33,211 nucleotides of DNA from Halicephalobus mephisto (lineage: Eukaryota > Nematoda > Chromadorea > Rhabditida > Panagrolaimidae), in contig SWDT01000158.1 of NCBI GenBank assembly GCA_009193035.1, positions 1 to 33,211 on the forward strand, given 5' to 3'. Under the pieces are notes generated by a model that saw nothing but the letters and a program-made list of their open reading frames with translations, did no database searches and was not told the DNA's origin. Positions 20,772 to 30,132 of this stretch are shown here, one piece after another. Each line of letters begins with the position of its first letter. Positions within the stretch are counted from its first letter, which is position 1. The translations under genes were made by a program, and so were the position numbers.

Positions 20772-23700
20772 ATGACGGAATTGTGTGATCTCAGCCATGA
20801 AGTATTCGAGAGTCCCAGCTCTTCCATTTCGGTTCCAGAAAGACCTTTCAAGTTACTTGTAAAAAATGAAGTTTTCACAATTGATTCTGAAAAATTAAGA
20901 AAATTGTCTCCGATTTTTGCTGTTATGTGTTTTGGGAGAGATTTCGAAAATGGAAGAGAATTAACTCGAGAAATCGTCGATGAAAAAAGTCACGATATTG
21001 CTGTTTTTATCAAATGTCTTCAAAGTTCTGGAAATATCAGCGGTAATTTATTATTTTTATTAATTCCAAAATTTTTCAAAATAAATTTTCTTAATTTCAA
21101 AATTTTTAAAAATAATTTTTCTTAATTTAAAAATTTCAAAAAATAATTTTTATTAATTTTAAAGTTTTAAAAAATAATTTTTATTAATTTAAAAATTTTA
21201 AAAATAAATTTTCTTAATTCCAAAATTTTAAAAAATAATTTTTCTTAATTCCAAAATTTTAAAAAATAATTTTTATTAATTCCAAAATTTTTAAAAATGA
21301 ATTTTATTAATTTCAAAATTTTTAAAAATAACTTTTCTTAATTTAAAAATTTCAAAAAATAATTTTTTTTAATTTTAAAGTTGAAAAAAATTGTTTTTTT
21401 AATTATTTTAAACTTTTAAAATTAATTTTAGTTTTTTAAAAATTATTAAAAACTTTTTTTTATTCATTTTTTAAATTTTTTTTATTAATTGTTTAATTTT
21501 TTAAATTCTTTATTTTTATATTTATGGAAATTTGACTTTTGAGAATTTTTTAGAGACCAATTTCCCGACAATTCTAAGGCTGGCCACAAAATACCAAGTC
21601 GACAGCTTGGTCGAGGCCTGTGAGAACTTCATCCTGGACACAGCCGATCTTGAGTAAGTTGTGACGTCATATAACGTACTAGTGAACATATTTTAAGTTA
21701 AATTTTTTCAAAAATGTTACATAAAAAATTCCAAATTTTTCACAGTACATCAAAAAATATCAAATTCCTTAATGTAAAAAATTCTGACTTTCTACAGTAT
21801 ACTAACAAACATTTAAAAAAATTGTTTTTAAAGTTTTTATATAAAAAATTTTACTTTTTTTTGGAATTTTTTTTAATAAAAAAATTAATTTTAATTTTTT
21901 TTGGAATTTTTTTTAATAAAAAAGTTTATTTTTATTTTTTTTTTTGAATTTTTTTAATAAAAAATTTTATTTTAAATTTTTTTTTGGAATTTTTTATATA
22001 AAAAAATTAATTTTTATTTTTTTTGGAATTTTTTATATAAAAAAATTAATTTTTATTTTTTTTGGAATTTTTTTTAATAAAAAATTTTATTTTTATTTTT
22101 ATTTTTGGAATTTTTTTAATAAAAAAATTAATTTTCATTTTTTTTGGAATTTCTTTAATAAAAAATTTTATTTTTAATTTTTTTTTTGGAATTGTTCTAT
22201 ATAAAAAAGTTTATTTTTATTTTTTTTGGAGTTTTTTTTAATAAAAAATTTTATTTTTAATTTTTTTTTTGAATTTTTTTAATAAAAAAATTAATTTTTA
22301 TTTTTTTTTTTACTTTTTTAGGGTTTTAAATTTTTTTATTGTATTTATTCTGACGTTGGATTTCAGTAAACTGAGACCGGATCAAGTTCTGACGTTGATA
22401 ATCGCCGCAAATGACCACCACCTAAGAAGGGAAGTTCTCGAGCATCTCGTGTTACGTCTTGCCAAAGAAGACAGACTCACGTTTAACAGACTCAAATTGA
22501 GCCGATTTCTGCCTGCTCATGTGAGTTTTTCGAGATTAAAGAAATCTTTGTTGATCTCTGTGCGAGAAAAACCCTAACATTAGATACGAGTACAAAACAC
22601 AAGAATTTTAAACTTTTCTTGGCGGGACCATTTTTTTTGAAAAAATTTAAAATTCTGGTCCTGACACGAAATATATTTAATTTTTTTCTAACTGCAAAGT
22701 TAATTTATAAAAAAATAATTAAATTAAAAATAAAAAAATTTTAAACTTTTCTTGGCGGGACCAATTTTTTCTTTTTTTTTGAAAAAATTTAAAATTCTGG
22801 TCCTGACACGAAAGATATTTAATTTTTTTCTAACTGCAAAGTTTATTTACAAAAAATAATTAAATTAAAAATCAAAAAATTTTAAACTTTTCTTGGCGGG
22901 ACCAATTTTTTTTGAAAGAATTTGGAATTCTGGTCCTGACACGAAGAATGATTTATTCATTTTACAGTTAAAAAATTAATCGATAGATGTTTTTAAAAAA
23001 TAATAATAATTAAACTAAGAAATTAAAAATTTTTCGTGGCGGGACCAATTTTTTTGAAAAGATTTAAAATTCTGGTCCTGACACGAAGAGTTTTTTATTC
23101 ATTCTGCAATTACGAAATTGATTAATAACTTTTTTTAAATTTGTGATCAAATTAGATATTTAAAAACAAATGAGATTTCGTTCGTGGCGGGATCAGCATT
23201 TTTTTCTTTCGGCGGTTTCTTTGATCTCGATTTTCCAAGAAAAATTTGAATTGACGATTCTGCAACATGAGGTGTGATTCATTCTGTGATCATAGGCTTG
23301 ATTAGTTACTAATTAAAAATTTAAATTTAAAAAAATTGGAAATCGTGGTAGGACCAATTTTCTCACTTTTCGACTTCTCTGTTTGTTCTCTAAAAAAATC
23401 CTAAATATTGGGACTTAGAAGAAGGATACTTGACCAATTTCTCGATTAGTATTTAGATAAGAAAAATTTTACGTAGATTTCCTGATTGTTCTCGTGACTA
23501 AAGTAAATTCAGATTTTTAAGTGCTTAGTTTACAGTGACGAAATTAATTTTTTTTTTAATGGTTTAGTGGTTTGAAAACCGGACTCCCAATCGTCAGCCC
23601 CAGGTTCGGTTCCTGAGTTCCCTGGTTTCTTTTCAATGATTCTTTTTTAATCAAAATTAACAGAAAAAACAAAAATTTATTATTTACCGTAATTCTCTCA

Positions 23701-25042
23701 CCGAAATAAACATTAGCGATTATTTTTATCCTTTTCAAGATCTTATACGTAAAAATGTTTTTTCACAAATATTCACGTAGACAAATAGATGTTAAGTGTT
23801 CATTCAAAGTTCCGTGGAAGATGTCGACGTAGGCCTCTCCGACGAAGTCACATTATTTTCCACTCACAGTATCAGTCTCAAGTCCTTGTTGTTTCTATTT
23901 TTATCAGAAAAGACCGGGTTATTTACTTTCAAATTTCGTTTAAAAATGAGATCACTTTTAATCAATAACCAAGGGTTTGTCTGAAGTGCATAAACTTGAT
24001 GGGGAAGTATCAACGAGGAAGCTACAGTAATGAAAAAAAAAGTTTTTGAATCGAATATTTTTGCGCGCGGGATTTTGGCAAATTGTTCCAATGGGGAATT
24101 TGTTTCTTTAGTGAGAGTTAGACCTATTATTCACTTTTAAAAAAGATCAGTGCGAGTCACTTTTGACAACCATTCATTTTTATTTACCAAACGCGAGTCA
24201 ATCCAGTCATTCCTTTCCTCATAAAAAACCAGTGCGAGTCACTTTTGGTAGCCATTCATTTTTAACAAATCTTCCTTTCATACGAAGCGCGAGTCACTCT
24301 TTTTCAAAATAAAAACCAGTACAAATAAGTTTATCTGGCCTAATTCCGACTCTCGAATAGCTTCATATAAAAATTTTAAATACAATTACTCCAAATATTT
24401 CTACAAAGTCAATTTCCGATATTGCATACACAAATATTTAAGAATTCTACTAAATAGTAGAAAATAACCATATTTTTTAAAATAAAATTATGCAAAATTA
24501 ATTTAATTAAAAAATAAATTTATAAAAAATAAAATTTTATAAAATTAATTTAATTAAAAAATAAATTTATAAAAAATAAAATTTTATAAAATTAATTTAA
24601 TTTAAAAAGTAAATTTATAAAAAATAAAATTTTATAAAATTAATTTAATTTAAAAAATAAAATTTTATAAAATTAATTTAATTTAAAAAATAAATTTATA
24701 AAAAATAAAATTTTATAAAATTAATTTAATTAAAAAGTAAATTTATAAAAAATAAAATTTTAGATATATGGAGCTGTGATTGCGACGAACATGAACCTGA
24801 TTCAAGTGAGGGATATTTCCCAGATGAATGGTCATTTGTTTAGATTAGAAAGAAGCAAAATTTCTTCCAGAAGATCCATGTGTGACATGTGTAAAAAAAT
24901 CGTCGATGCAAGTCACTGTGACGGATGTAAAAAGACCCTTTGTAGAGATCACTGGACTTCGTTTCCTTGTTCTTCCGATTACGGATCCAGGATGCTCAAG
25001 GAACTCCGGTCCAACGTCGTCGAGCTCGACTACACCGATTAA
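20772..25042 (+). CDS. BTB/POZ protein with a C-terminal Cys/His zinc-binding-like cluster
   Basis: Four exons: 20772-21042, 21554-21653, 22367-22520 and 24764-25042 (267 aa); phases 1, 2 and 0 close without a stop. Donors are GTAATT, GTAAGT and GTGAGT, with acceptors TTTTTTAG, GATTTCAG and AATTTTAG. TTTTAG ends 12 bases before the ATG, a possible trans-splice site. Residues ~26-125 read as a BTB fold (RPFKLLVKNEVFTIDSEKLR, LSPIFAVMCFGRDFENG, then TILRLATKYQVDSLVEACEN). Residues 125-175 are BACK-like helices (LTLIIAANDHHLRREVLEHL). The last exon holds C215-x2-C-x8-C-x2-C-x4-C-x2-H238-x5-C244, a B-box-like zinc cluster. BTB proteins often act as cullin-3 adaptors, and a role in ubiquitylation is possible but inferred. 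The last exon is 2.2 kb downstream; that it belongs here rests on phase, a good acceptor and the lack of any start of its own. Confidence 0.75.
21043..21553 (+). repeat. BTB intron 1, ~38-bp AT minisatellite
   Basis: Units of TTCTTAATTCCAAAATTTTA then AAAAATAATTTT, about 37-40 bp, from ~21055 to 21370. This sequence is not used by the other introns. Confidence 0.75.
21654..22366 (+). repeat. BTB intron 2, ~60-bp AT minisatellite
   Basis: From ~21840 to 22310, units of TTTTTTGGAATTTTTTTTAA then TAAAAAAATTAATTTTTATT. Repetitive Phe/Lys frames across it come from the period and are not genes. Confidence 0.8.
22618..23110 (+). repeat. GGCGGGACCA / GGTCCTGACACGA repeat array
   Basis: Four units of ~138 bp: TTTTCTTGGCGGGACCAATT, then AAAATTCTGGTCCTGACACG and TTTAATTTTTTTCTAACTGC. 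A fifth, weaker unit has GGCGGGATCAGC near 23184 and a sixth GGTAGGACCAATTTTCTC near 23340. The GTCCTGACACGA core is the one bounding units at 13557-14600. Confidence 0.8.
23553..23625 (+). tRNA. tRNA-like relic (pseudo-tRNA or SINE head), loop CTCCCAA
   Basis: A box-A-like TGGTTTAGTGG (23560-23570) and box-B-like GGTTCGGTTCC (23603-23613) have the spacing of a tRNA. The T arm folds (CAGG/CCTG around TTCGGTT). The anticodon loop would be CTCCCAA, anticodon CCC, but the anticodon stem pairs at only two positions and no acceptor stem is evident. This is therefore a decayed tRNA or a tRNA-derived element rather than a working gene. It lies in the sense direction in BTB intron 3. Confidence 0.4.
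23968..24448 (+). mobile_element. R1 dispersed element, longest copy
   Basis: About 480 bp from CAAGGGTTTGTCTGAAGTGC to CAAATATTTAAGAATT, matching 31459-31866 in reverse complement. It contains TTTTTGCGCGCGGGATTTTG and three internal words GCGAGTCA followed by CCATTCATTTTT; the other copy is ~75 bp shorter with fewer of these. It has no coding frame and no clear terminal inverted repeats or target-site duplication, so the class (MITE-like, SINE or other) is open. Mobility is inferred from copies at three unrelated places. Confidence 0.7.
24460..24760 (+). repeat. ~60-bp AT minisatellite before the last BTB exon
   Basis: Five units of TAAATTTATAAAAAATAAAA then TTTTATAAAATTAATTTAAT. It ends at the acceptor of exon 4. 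Confidence 0.8.
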
Positions 25043-25208
25043 TTTTAAATTAAAAAAATAAAAAAATAAATTTTTTTCTGTAGCATACTGTAGTTTCTTA
25101 CTGTGGCGATTCTGATGCCGGATGAAACAGTATTTGAATTTTTTGAATAAAATTTTCTTTGAAAAAAGGTAAAAGTCCAAAAAAAAGATTAAAACTTTGA
25201 TGAAAAAA

Positions 25209-25257
25209 GATAAGAAAGGCATCCGGAGAACGATTCCGGGTCCGATTCCGTATAAAA
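25209..25257 (+). promoter_or_regulatory. GATA site and TATA box of the secreted protein gene
   Basis: GATAAG at 25209-25214 and TATAAAA at 25251-25257, the latter 46 bases before the ATG. GATA sites drive intestinal genes in nematodes through ELT-2-type factors, so gut expression is a fair inference. One GATA site in AT-rich DNA is weak evidence alone. Confidence 0.5.
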
Positions 25258-25302
25258 ATCCACCAAAAAATCGTCAAAGAACTGTAAAAAATTTTTTGAA
25301 AA

Positions 25303-25911
25303 ATGTTCAAATTTTTCGTTTTGGCCGGAATTTTGGCTTTTGTTTATTCTTCATGTGTGGACAGACAGGATAATCTGGTGGACATCGGGGACACCAGCAA
25401 TGGGGCCTACAATGCCCACTTCCAGGACGCCGTGGGGGCCACTTATGACGCGAAGGGGAGTCCGTCTTGTTACGAGTCGCGGCCGAATCTGAGGTTGCCT
25501 GGGGCGATCCAGTTGGTTTCGGGTCAGTTGGTGGTGAAGAACTCGATGAATCTGGTTGGGAATACAGAAGTGTACTTGACTTTGAAGAAGGATTCCTGGC
25601 TTATAGGTACTGTATGTGATCATGGAACTTCTAAAAATCCTCTAATTCCGGATTCTGATTGCAAATTTGCTTTCTGTGGAAATGCTACTGCTCTTTGTAC
25701 AGCCTTAGGCACTCCAGGAACCCACACCCTCGGCGAAATCGAAGGAGACCTCGGCATCAACGGAACCATCGAACTCCCGACCCTCAGCGACGCCATCATG
25801 GGCATCCTGAAGGGCAAGTGGCAGGCCACCCTGGACATCCAGACTCAAGGCCAGACCGTGGCCAGCATCAAGGTCCCTTCCAACGAGAACTACATCGACG
25901 TTCAGGAGTAA
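25303..25911 (+). CDS. Secreted Cys-containing protein, possibly ML/GM2-activator-like
   Basis: A single exon of 202 aa with signal peptide MFKFFVLAGILAFVYSS. The mature part starts with a Cys and is mostly beta-rich: GDTSNGAYNAHFQDAVGATY, CYESRPNLRLPGAIQLVSGQ, LVGNTEVYLTLKKDSWLIG, then a Cys-rich segment (VCDHG, DSDCKFAFCG, LCTALG) and a final GINGTIELPTLSD...GKWQATLDI...VASIKVPS. The alternating strands, the LIPDSDCKFAFC segment and the GKW...A.IKVP end suggest an MD-2-related lipid-recognition (ML) fold, a common nematode secreted family, but this is by pattern only. Coding sequence is strikingly GC-rich with C-ending codons, especially after codon 140, as in highly expressed worm genes. 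It has its own TATA box and poly(A) signal and no intron. Confidence 0.85.
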   Translation: MFKFFVLAGILAFVYSSCVDRQDNLVDIGDTSNGAYNAHFQDAVGATYDAKGSPSCYESRPNLRLPGAIQLVSGQLVVKNSMNLVGNTEVYLTLKKDSWLIGTVCDHGTSKNPLIPDSDCKFAFCGNATALCTALGTPGTHTLGEIEGDLGINGTIELPTLSDAIMGILKGKWQATLDIQTQGQTVASIKVPSNENYIDVQE

Positions 25912-25942
25912 TTTATGGATTTTTTAAGTTTTATTTTAAATG

Positions 25943-25948
25943 AATAAA
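25943..25948 (+). terminator. Poly(A) signal AATAAA of the secreted protein gene
   Basis: AATAAA lies 32 bases after the stop codon, followed by a T-rich stretch, the normal arrangement for a short 3' UTR. Confidence 0.7.
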
Positions 25949-26269
25949 TTTTTTATTGTACAAATTAATTTTTTTATAAAATAATTTCTGTTTTAAAATT
26001 TTTGAAATTGTCAAAATTTTAGTTTTAAGTTATTTGGATTTGAAAAATTTCATAAAATTCTAAAAATATTCTGAAATTTTTGATAATTTAGAAAATTCTA
26101 AAATATTTTAAAATTTGAAGATTTTAGAATTCCGTAAAAATATTCGACGAAAAGTAATAAAGTTGATTTTGATCATCTTTGTGTTCATTTTGTTGTATTA
26201 GTCCAACCGCCATCTTCTTATCGGTCCTTGATAGTCCTTGCTAATTCTTGCTAATCCTCCATAGTTCTT

Positions 26270-26620
26270 GTTGGGACAGAAAAGTAAACCAGAAAGAAGG
26301 GATTTGAAGAAGTAGCCTGAATATCAGGGAATCTAGAACACTATAGAAAATGAATAAAATTCTCAGATGTATTATGTTGGAAATTGTACAGATGTTAGAA
26401 CAGAAAAGTAGACTAGAAAGAGAAAACTTTAAGAAGTAGCCTGAATATCAGGGAGTCTAGAATATTGTAGAAAATAAATGAAATTCTCAAATATATTATG
26501 TTGAAACTTATGCAAATGTGAAAACAGAAAAGTAGACTAGAAAGAGAGGACTTGAAGAAGTAGCCTGAATATCAGGGTCTAGAATACTGTAGAAAATGAA
26601 TGACTTTCGATTTTGCAGGA
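26270..26620 (+). repeat. ~123-bp tandem repeat, three copies
   Basis: Units begin ACAGAAAAGTAGACTAGAAA near 26275, 26400 and 26523 and include GAAGAAGTAGCCTGAATATC and CTAGAATACTGTAGAAAATG. Flanks at 26215-26265 and 26680-26720 share TAATCCT, CCTTGATAGT and CTTGCTAAT words. Bases 25980-26200 are plain AT-rich DNA. Confidence 0.8.
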
Positions 26621-26706
26621 TATATACATTGTTTGTTTGTACTTTATTTGTTAAATAAAGATTTGTAGTATTCTTCTTATTCCTAATCCTTGGTAGTCCT
26701 TGATAG

Positions 26707-26826
26707 TTTTTATCAATCCTCAAAAGTTTTTTGTTCGTTTCTACTGTTCTCGAGAACACGCCGAACTTCGGATCCGCTTCTTATCGAGCAAAATTGGGCT
26801 TGATTACAGCCTACAACGAACGATAA
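26707..26826 (+). CDS. Possible orphan 3' exon, unrecognised
   Basis: A frame open from just after TTGATAG to TAA at 26824 encodes FVSTVLENTPNFGSAS then YRAKLGLITAYNER. Its composition looks protein-like and GC is raised (GAACACGCCGAACTTCGGAT). ATAAAATAAAA follows directly. No preceding exon or start codon was recognised. It may be a relic of a gene broken up by the repeats just upstream, or chance. Confidence 0.22.
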   Translation, partial: FLSILKSFLFVSTVLENTPNFGSASYRAKLGLITAYNER

Positions 26827-26899
26827 AATAAAACAAATTTACACTTTCAACAAAAATTTTATTTTATTTAAAAAAATCAATTTTATTCCTCAGGCAAAG

Positions 26900-27350
26900 T
26901 AGACAAAAAACAAATTTAAACTTTTCTAAAAAATTTTCAAATTTATTTTTAAAATTTTTTTTTCAAACGAAATTTATTTAAAAAATCAATTTTTTAAAAT
27001 ATAAAAGTAAATTTAAAAAAATTAAGTTATTGTGAGAAAAAAATTTCGTTGTAAAATTGTCTCGACAAGAATTCCAGGAGATTTCTAAAACCTTCAGTTT
27101 TAGATAATTTTAAAATTTTTTTGATTTTGAAAATTTTTATAAAGTTATTGAAATTTTGAAAAATCATTAAAGTTTGGAAAATTTTATAAAATTATTGAAA
27201 ATTTGAAATTTTTCATTAAATTTTATAAAATTATTGAAAATTTAAAAACTAATTAAATTTCGGAAATTTTTATAAAATTGTCGAAAATTTGAAAACTCAT
27301 TAAATTTTGGAAAATTTTGAAAGTTTTTATAATATTGTTGAACATTTTAG
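26900..27350. other. AT-rich spacer with short degenerate repeats
   Basis: From ~27110 to 27340, words such as TTTTATAAAATTATTGAAAA and ATCATTAAATTTTGGAAAAT recur every 35-50 bp. No gene. Confidence 0.55.
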
Positions 27351-27415
27351 AATCTTCATTAGATTCTGGAAGATTCTAGAAGTTTCTATGGAATTATATT
27401 TTTCGGAAGTGATTT

Positions 27416-28409
27416 TCACTGATACCACTGATGTATTGATTCTCCGCAACATTGGCAATGTAAGTTTTGTCCTTCTAATTGGTTCAATTGGTTTATCAAT
27501 TCAGGAATTTTATGTTCATAGAATGCAATACAGTTTCTTCGTTGATTGTCTTCATTTTGTCGTCGAATTCTGCAGTTTTGATGTATCTTTTTTTGTCGTT
27601 CGGCGTGTTGTTCCGGAGATAGATCATTATTATGTCTTCCTATCTGAAATTTATATTTTTAAATTAAAAAATCTATTTTAAAACCAAAGCAGACTTACCC
27701 CGAAAGAGTTAGGTTTAGTTTTACATGGAGGAAGTTCTTCAACTTCGCGGATCGGGACATATTGAAGAGGAGGAAAACTATGATCTTTGGGATTATTTCG
27801 GATCAATGGCTGGTGGTTTGTAGAGAGTTGAGAGTAATTGAGTCCTTTTACGCATCCGCCTTCAGAATGTCGAGATTGATGGTCACCATTCGTCATCGAA
27901 AGTGAGGACATATGACTGTCTACAGAGGGGGGTTCCGGGAGGAAAGTCCGTTGGTTATCCCGAAACATCCCGGAATGATCGCTTTCGGCATATGGATGAC
28001 TATGTCCTCTTGGAGCTTTGTTTCTTGCAGTAGGGGGTTGCCAAATACCCCCAGAAGTTAGAAAATCCTGTGTTTGGTTGTTACTTAGATAAGTAGAATC
28101 ACTTTGTGGAAAATATCCTTCAGTAGGATGAGATTGGTTAGAGCCTCCCCACCATCCTTGGTTGCGTCCAGATCTGACGGAGTGCGCTCCATTTCTCGGG
28201 AAAGACCCTCCAGTTCCATCTGAAACCTCATTCCTGAGTGCTTCCCAAATACAGAAAGAAAACCCACCAGATCTATGGTTCCCGGGACAACCTTCCTTAT
28301 TGAAACCCATTTCTTCGAGAAAAGCAATTAGAAAATTACATAGTTTTAAACCAAAATATCCTCCATATTTATACTTATTCATGCCATCGTCTTCATCAAG
28401 ATTTTGCAT
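27416..28409 (-). CDS. Unrecognised protein, disordered with a basic bZIP-like C-terminal region
   Basis: Two exons: 28409-27699 and 27643-27416 (312 aa), phase 0, with a 55-bp intron (GTAAGTCTG...AAATTTCAG). Residues ~1-40 are ordered (YKYGGYFGLKLCNFLIAFLE, EEMGF). Residues ~40-235 are rich in Ser, Pro, Gly, Asn and His and probably disordered. Exon 2 encodes a strongly basic helix, EQHAERQKKIHQNCRIRRQN then EDNQRRNC, followed by FYEHKIPELINQLNQLEGQ and a short C-x-C-C cluster near the C-terminus. The NCRIRR core recalls bZIP basic regions, but the following heptad pattern is short. A DNA-binding or nuclear protein is a reasonable inference, not a family call. The ATG used is the first in frame; a second Met nine codons later is possible. 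Confidence 0.65.
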
Positions 28410-28439
28410 ATTTCATGATGAAAATCCATGTTAAATATT

Positions 28440-28980
28440 AAATTACATGAACTTTATCCCTCATTACCAGTACCAAACACAAGAAAATCAAGATTTTCCT
28501 TGATATAATCTCGAATTACACATATCAAACATGTAATTTCACGTGTCTTCTGTTTTAAAAAGAAAAACTTACACAATTTAAATTATGCAATCTAAGGAGT
28601 TCAGATGAGGTAATGTGATCAATGATTGTGACTCATCTGACACTGATCAGTGCTTCTTTGTGTTGATATTAGAATAAATATATTTCCGTGTTAAAATAAA
28701 GTAAAATTCAGAAACTTACTAGTTCCAAGATTTATAAAAACTCAATCTCAAAATCAAAGTGGCAGCTTGCTTGCAACATTAGCCAGTCTAAGTATTACGT
28801 GTAACTTTCTCGATTCAATTTCCAATTTTATATCGATCACTTTATAAACCATGGCACAATATGATTATTCAGTGAATAAGTAAATTATGTTAAAACTGAA
28901 AGATCCAGAATACAATCACTTGTCAGATGCCGAGTTCACTTGGATTCGCTCTTGAAGGAACAAATGCAGTTGCTCAACTT
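28440..28980. other. Upstream flank of the basic-region gene
   Basis: No coding sequence is seen. It contains ATGATTGTGACTCATCTGAC and short inverted words (CTGATCAG), but no TATA box or acceptor close to the ATG at 28409. The promoter is not resolved. Confidence 0.4.
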
Positions 28981-28989
28981 TGGTCCTGA

Positions 28990-29865
28990 TGTGAATTACT
29001 TTAGTACAATCTAACAGATAATTTGCAATCACATCTGACTGTAATCAACATATGATTTCTTGACTGTAATCCTCACATATTGGATTCTAACTGAATACAA
29101 TCGATGGTACACAAGTAATTTACAATCAGCTATAACTAAGCTTAATCGATGTGTAAGGGTTTCTGAATATGTTTCTCATATATTGGATTCTAATTGAACA
29201 TAATCGATGATAAAATTGCAATCCAAAGAAAGCTGATCCTAATTGAATATAATCAACGTGTTCATGTCCTTTTAATGACAGGAAAAAACAGCATGAACAT
29301 GTTGGTTGTGTTCAATTAAAATCAGTTTTTTTTAAATTGTAATCCTACCACCGATTATGGTCAATTAGAATCCAATATATGAGAAACATACTCAGAGATT
29401 CCTGTTGATTATGCTGAGCTATATATGATTGCAAATTATCTGTATATCATCGATTATAGTCAATTAGATTCTAATATATAAGGATCATAATCAGGAACTC
29501 TTGCGCGTTGGTCAAATTTAGTTGGGCATGATTGTAAACTACCTAAGTATTACTGATTGTGCTCAATTAGATTCTAATATATAAGAATATCATAAGCAGG
29601 AACTCTTGCACGTTGGTTAAATTTAGTTGGATATGATTGTAAACTAACTGAGTATTACTGATTGTGCTCAATTAGAATCTAATATATGAAGATCATAAGC
29701 AGGAACTCTTGCGCGTTGGTTAAATTTAGTTGGATGTAATTGTAAACTACCTAAGTATTACTGATTGTGCTCAATTAGATTCTAATATATGAGAATATCA
29801 TAATCAGAAACTCTTGCGCGTTGGTTAAATTTAGTTGGACATGATTGCAAATCACTTGTGAAAGT
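28990..29865 (+). repeat. Satellite-like repeats, including a 105-bp tandem array
   Basis: 29440-29865 holds four units of ~105 bp: TTACTGATTGTGCTCAATTA, GATTCTAATATATGAG, CAGGAACTCTTGCGCGTTGG, TTAAATTTAGTTGGATATGA. The mark ACTGATTGTGCTC is at 29552, 29657 and 29760. 28990-29440 has a looser mix of the same words in both orientations (ATCGATTATAGTCAATTAGA and its complement), forming inverted pairs. The vocabulary matches the repeats at 5100-5465. Confidence 0.8.
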
Positions 29866-30055
29866 TCGCCACTTTGATAAACTGTGACACAGACAATCAT
29901 CTCCTCTCCAAAATGACCAACTCCAAAAAAATATACATAAACAATTCTTCAAAATTTAATAATGACTTTTTAACTTCTATAAACTATAATTATTAATTAA
30001 ATTAAGAAATAGTATATTTAAAAAGTCTATAACTAAATGAAAGCGGTTTTTTCCA

Positions 30056-30123
30056 ACAGAAAGCAAACGCGACGGACTCCTCTAGACGTCTGTCCGTCTC
30101 TCTGATTTCTTTTTTCTTTCTGT
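30056..30123 (+). promoter_or_regulatory. Nested inverted repeat upstream of the SL1 gene
   Basis: ACAGAAAG (30056-30063) pairs with CTTTCTGT (30116-30123), and inside it GACGGAC (30071-30077) pairs with GTCCGTC (30092-30098), 80-147 bases before the SL1 start. It could be a distal element of the snRNA-type promoter or a relic of another RNA gene. Function is unknown. Confidence 0.45.
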
Positions 30124-30132
30124 TCGCTACTC

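Larger units (their letters stand above)
22521..24763 (+). other. BTB intron 3, composite of several repeats
   Basis: In order it contains four GGCGGGACCA...GGTCCTGACACGAA units (22618-23110) and decayed ones to 23360, a tRNA-like relic near 23553, the R1 element at 23968-24448 and an AT array at 24460-24760. No exon with valid phase was found inside it. Confidence 0.65.

Noticed and set aside
21714..22310. Phe/Lys/Asn-rich frames across BTB intron 2
   Set aside because: They track the ~60-bp AT minisatellite and lie between a well-supported donor and acceptor.
25351..25943. Overlapping frames on both strands of the secreted protein gene
   Set aside because: Shadows created by the high GC and codon bias of the real gene; they lack a signal peptide, splice sites and family motifs.
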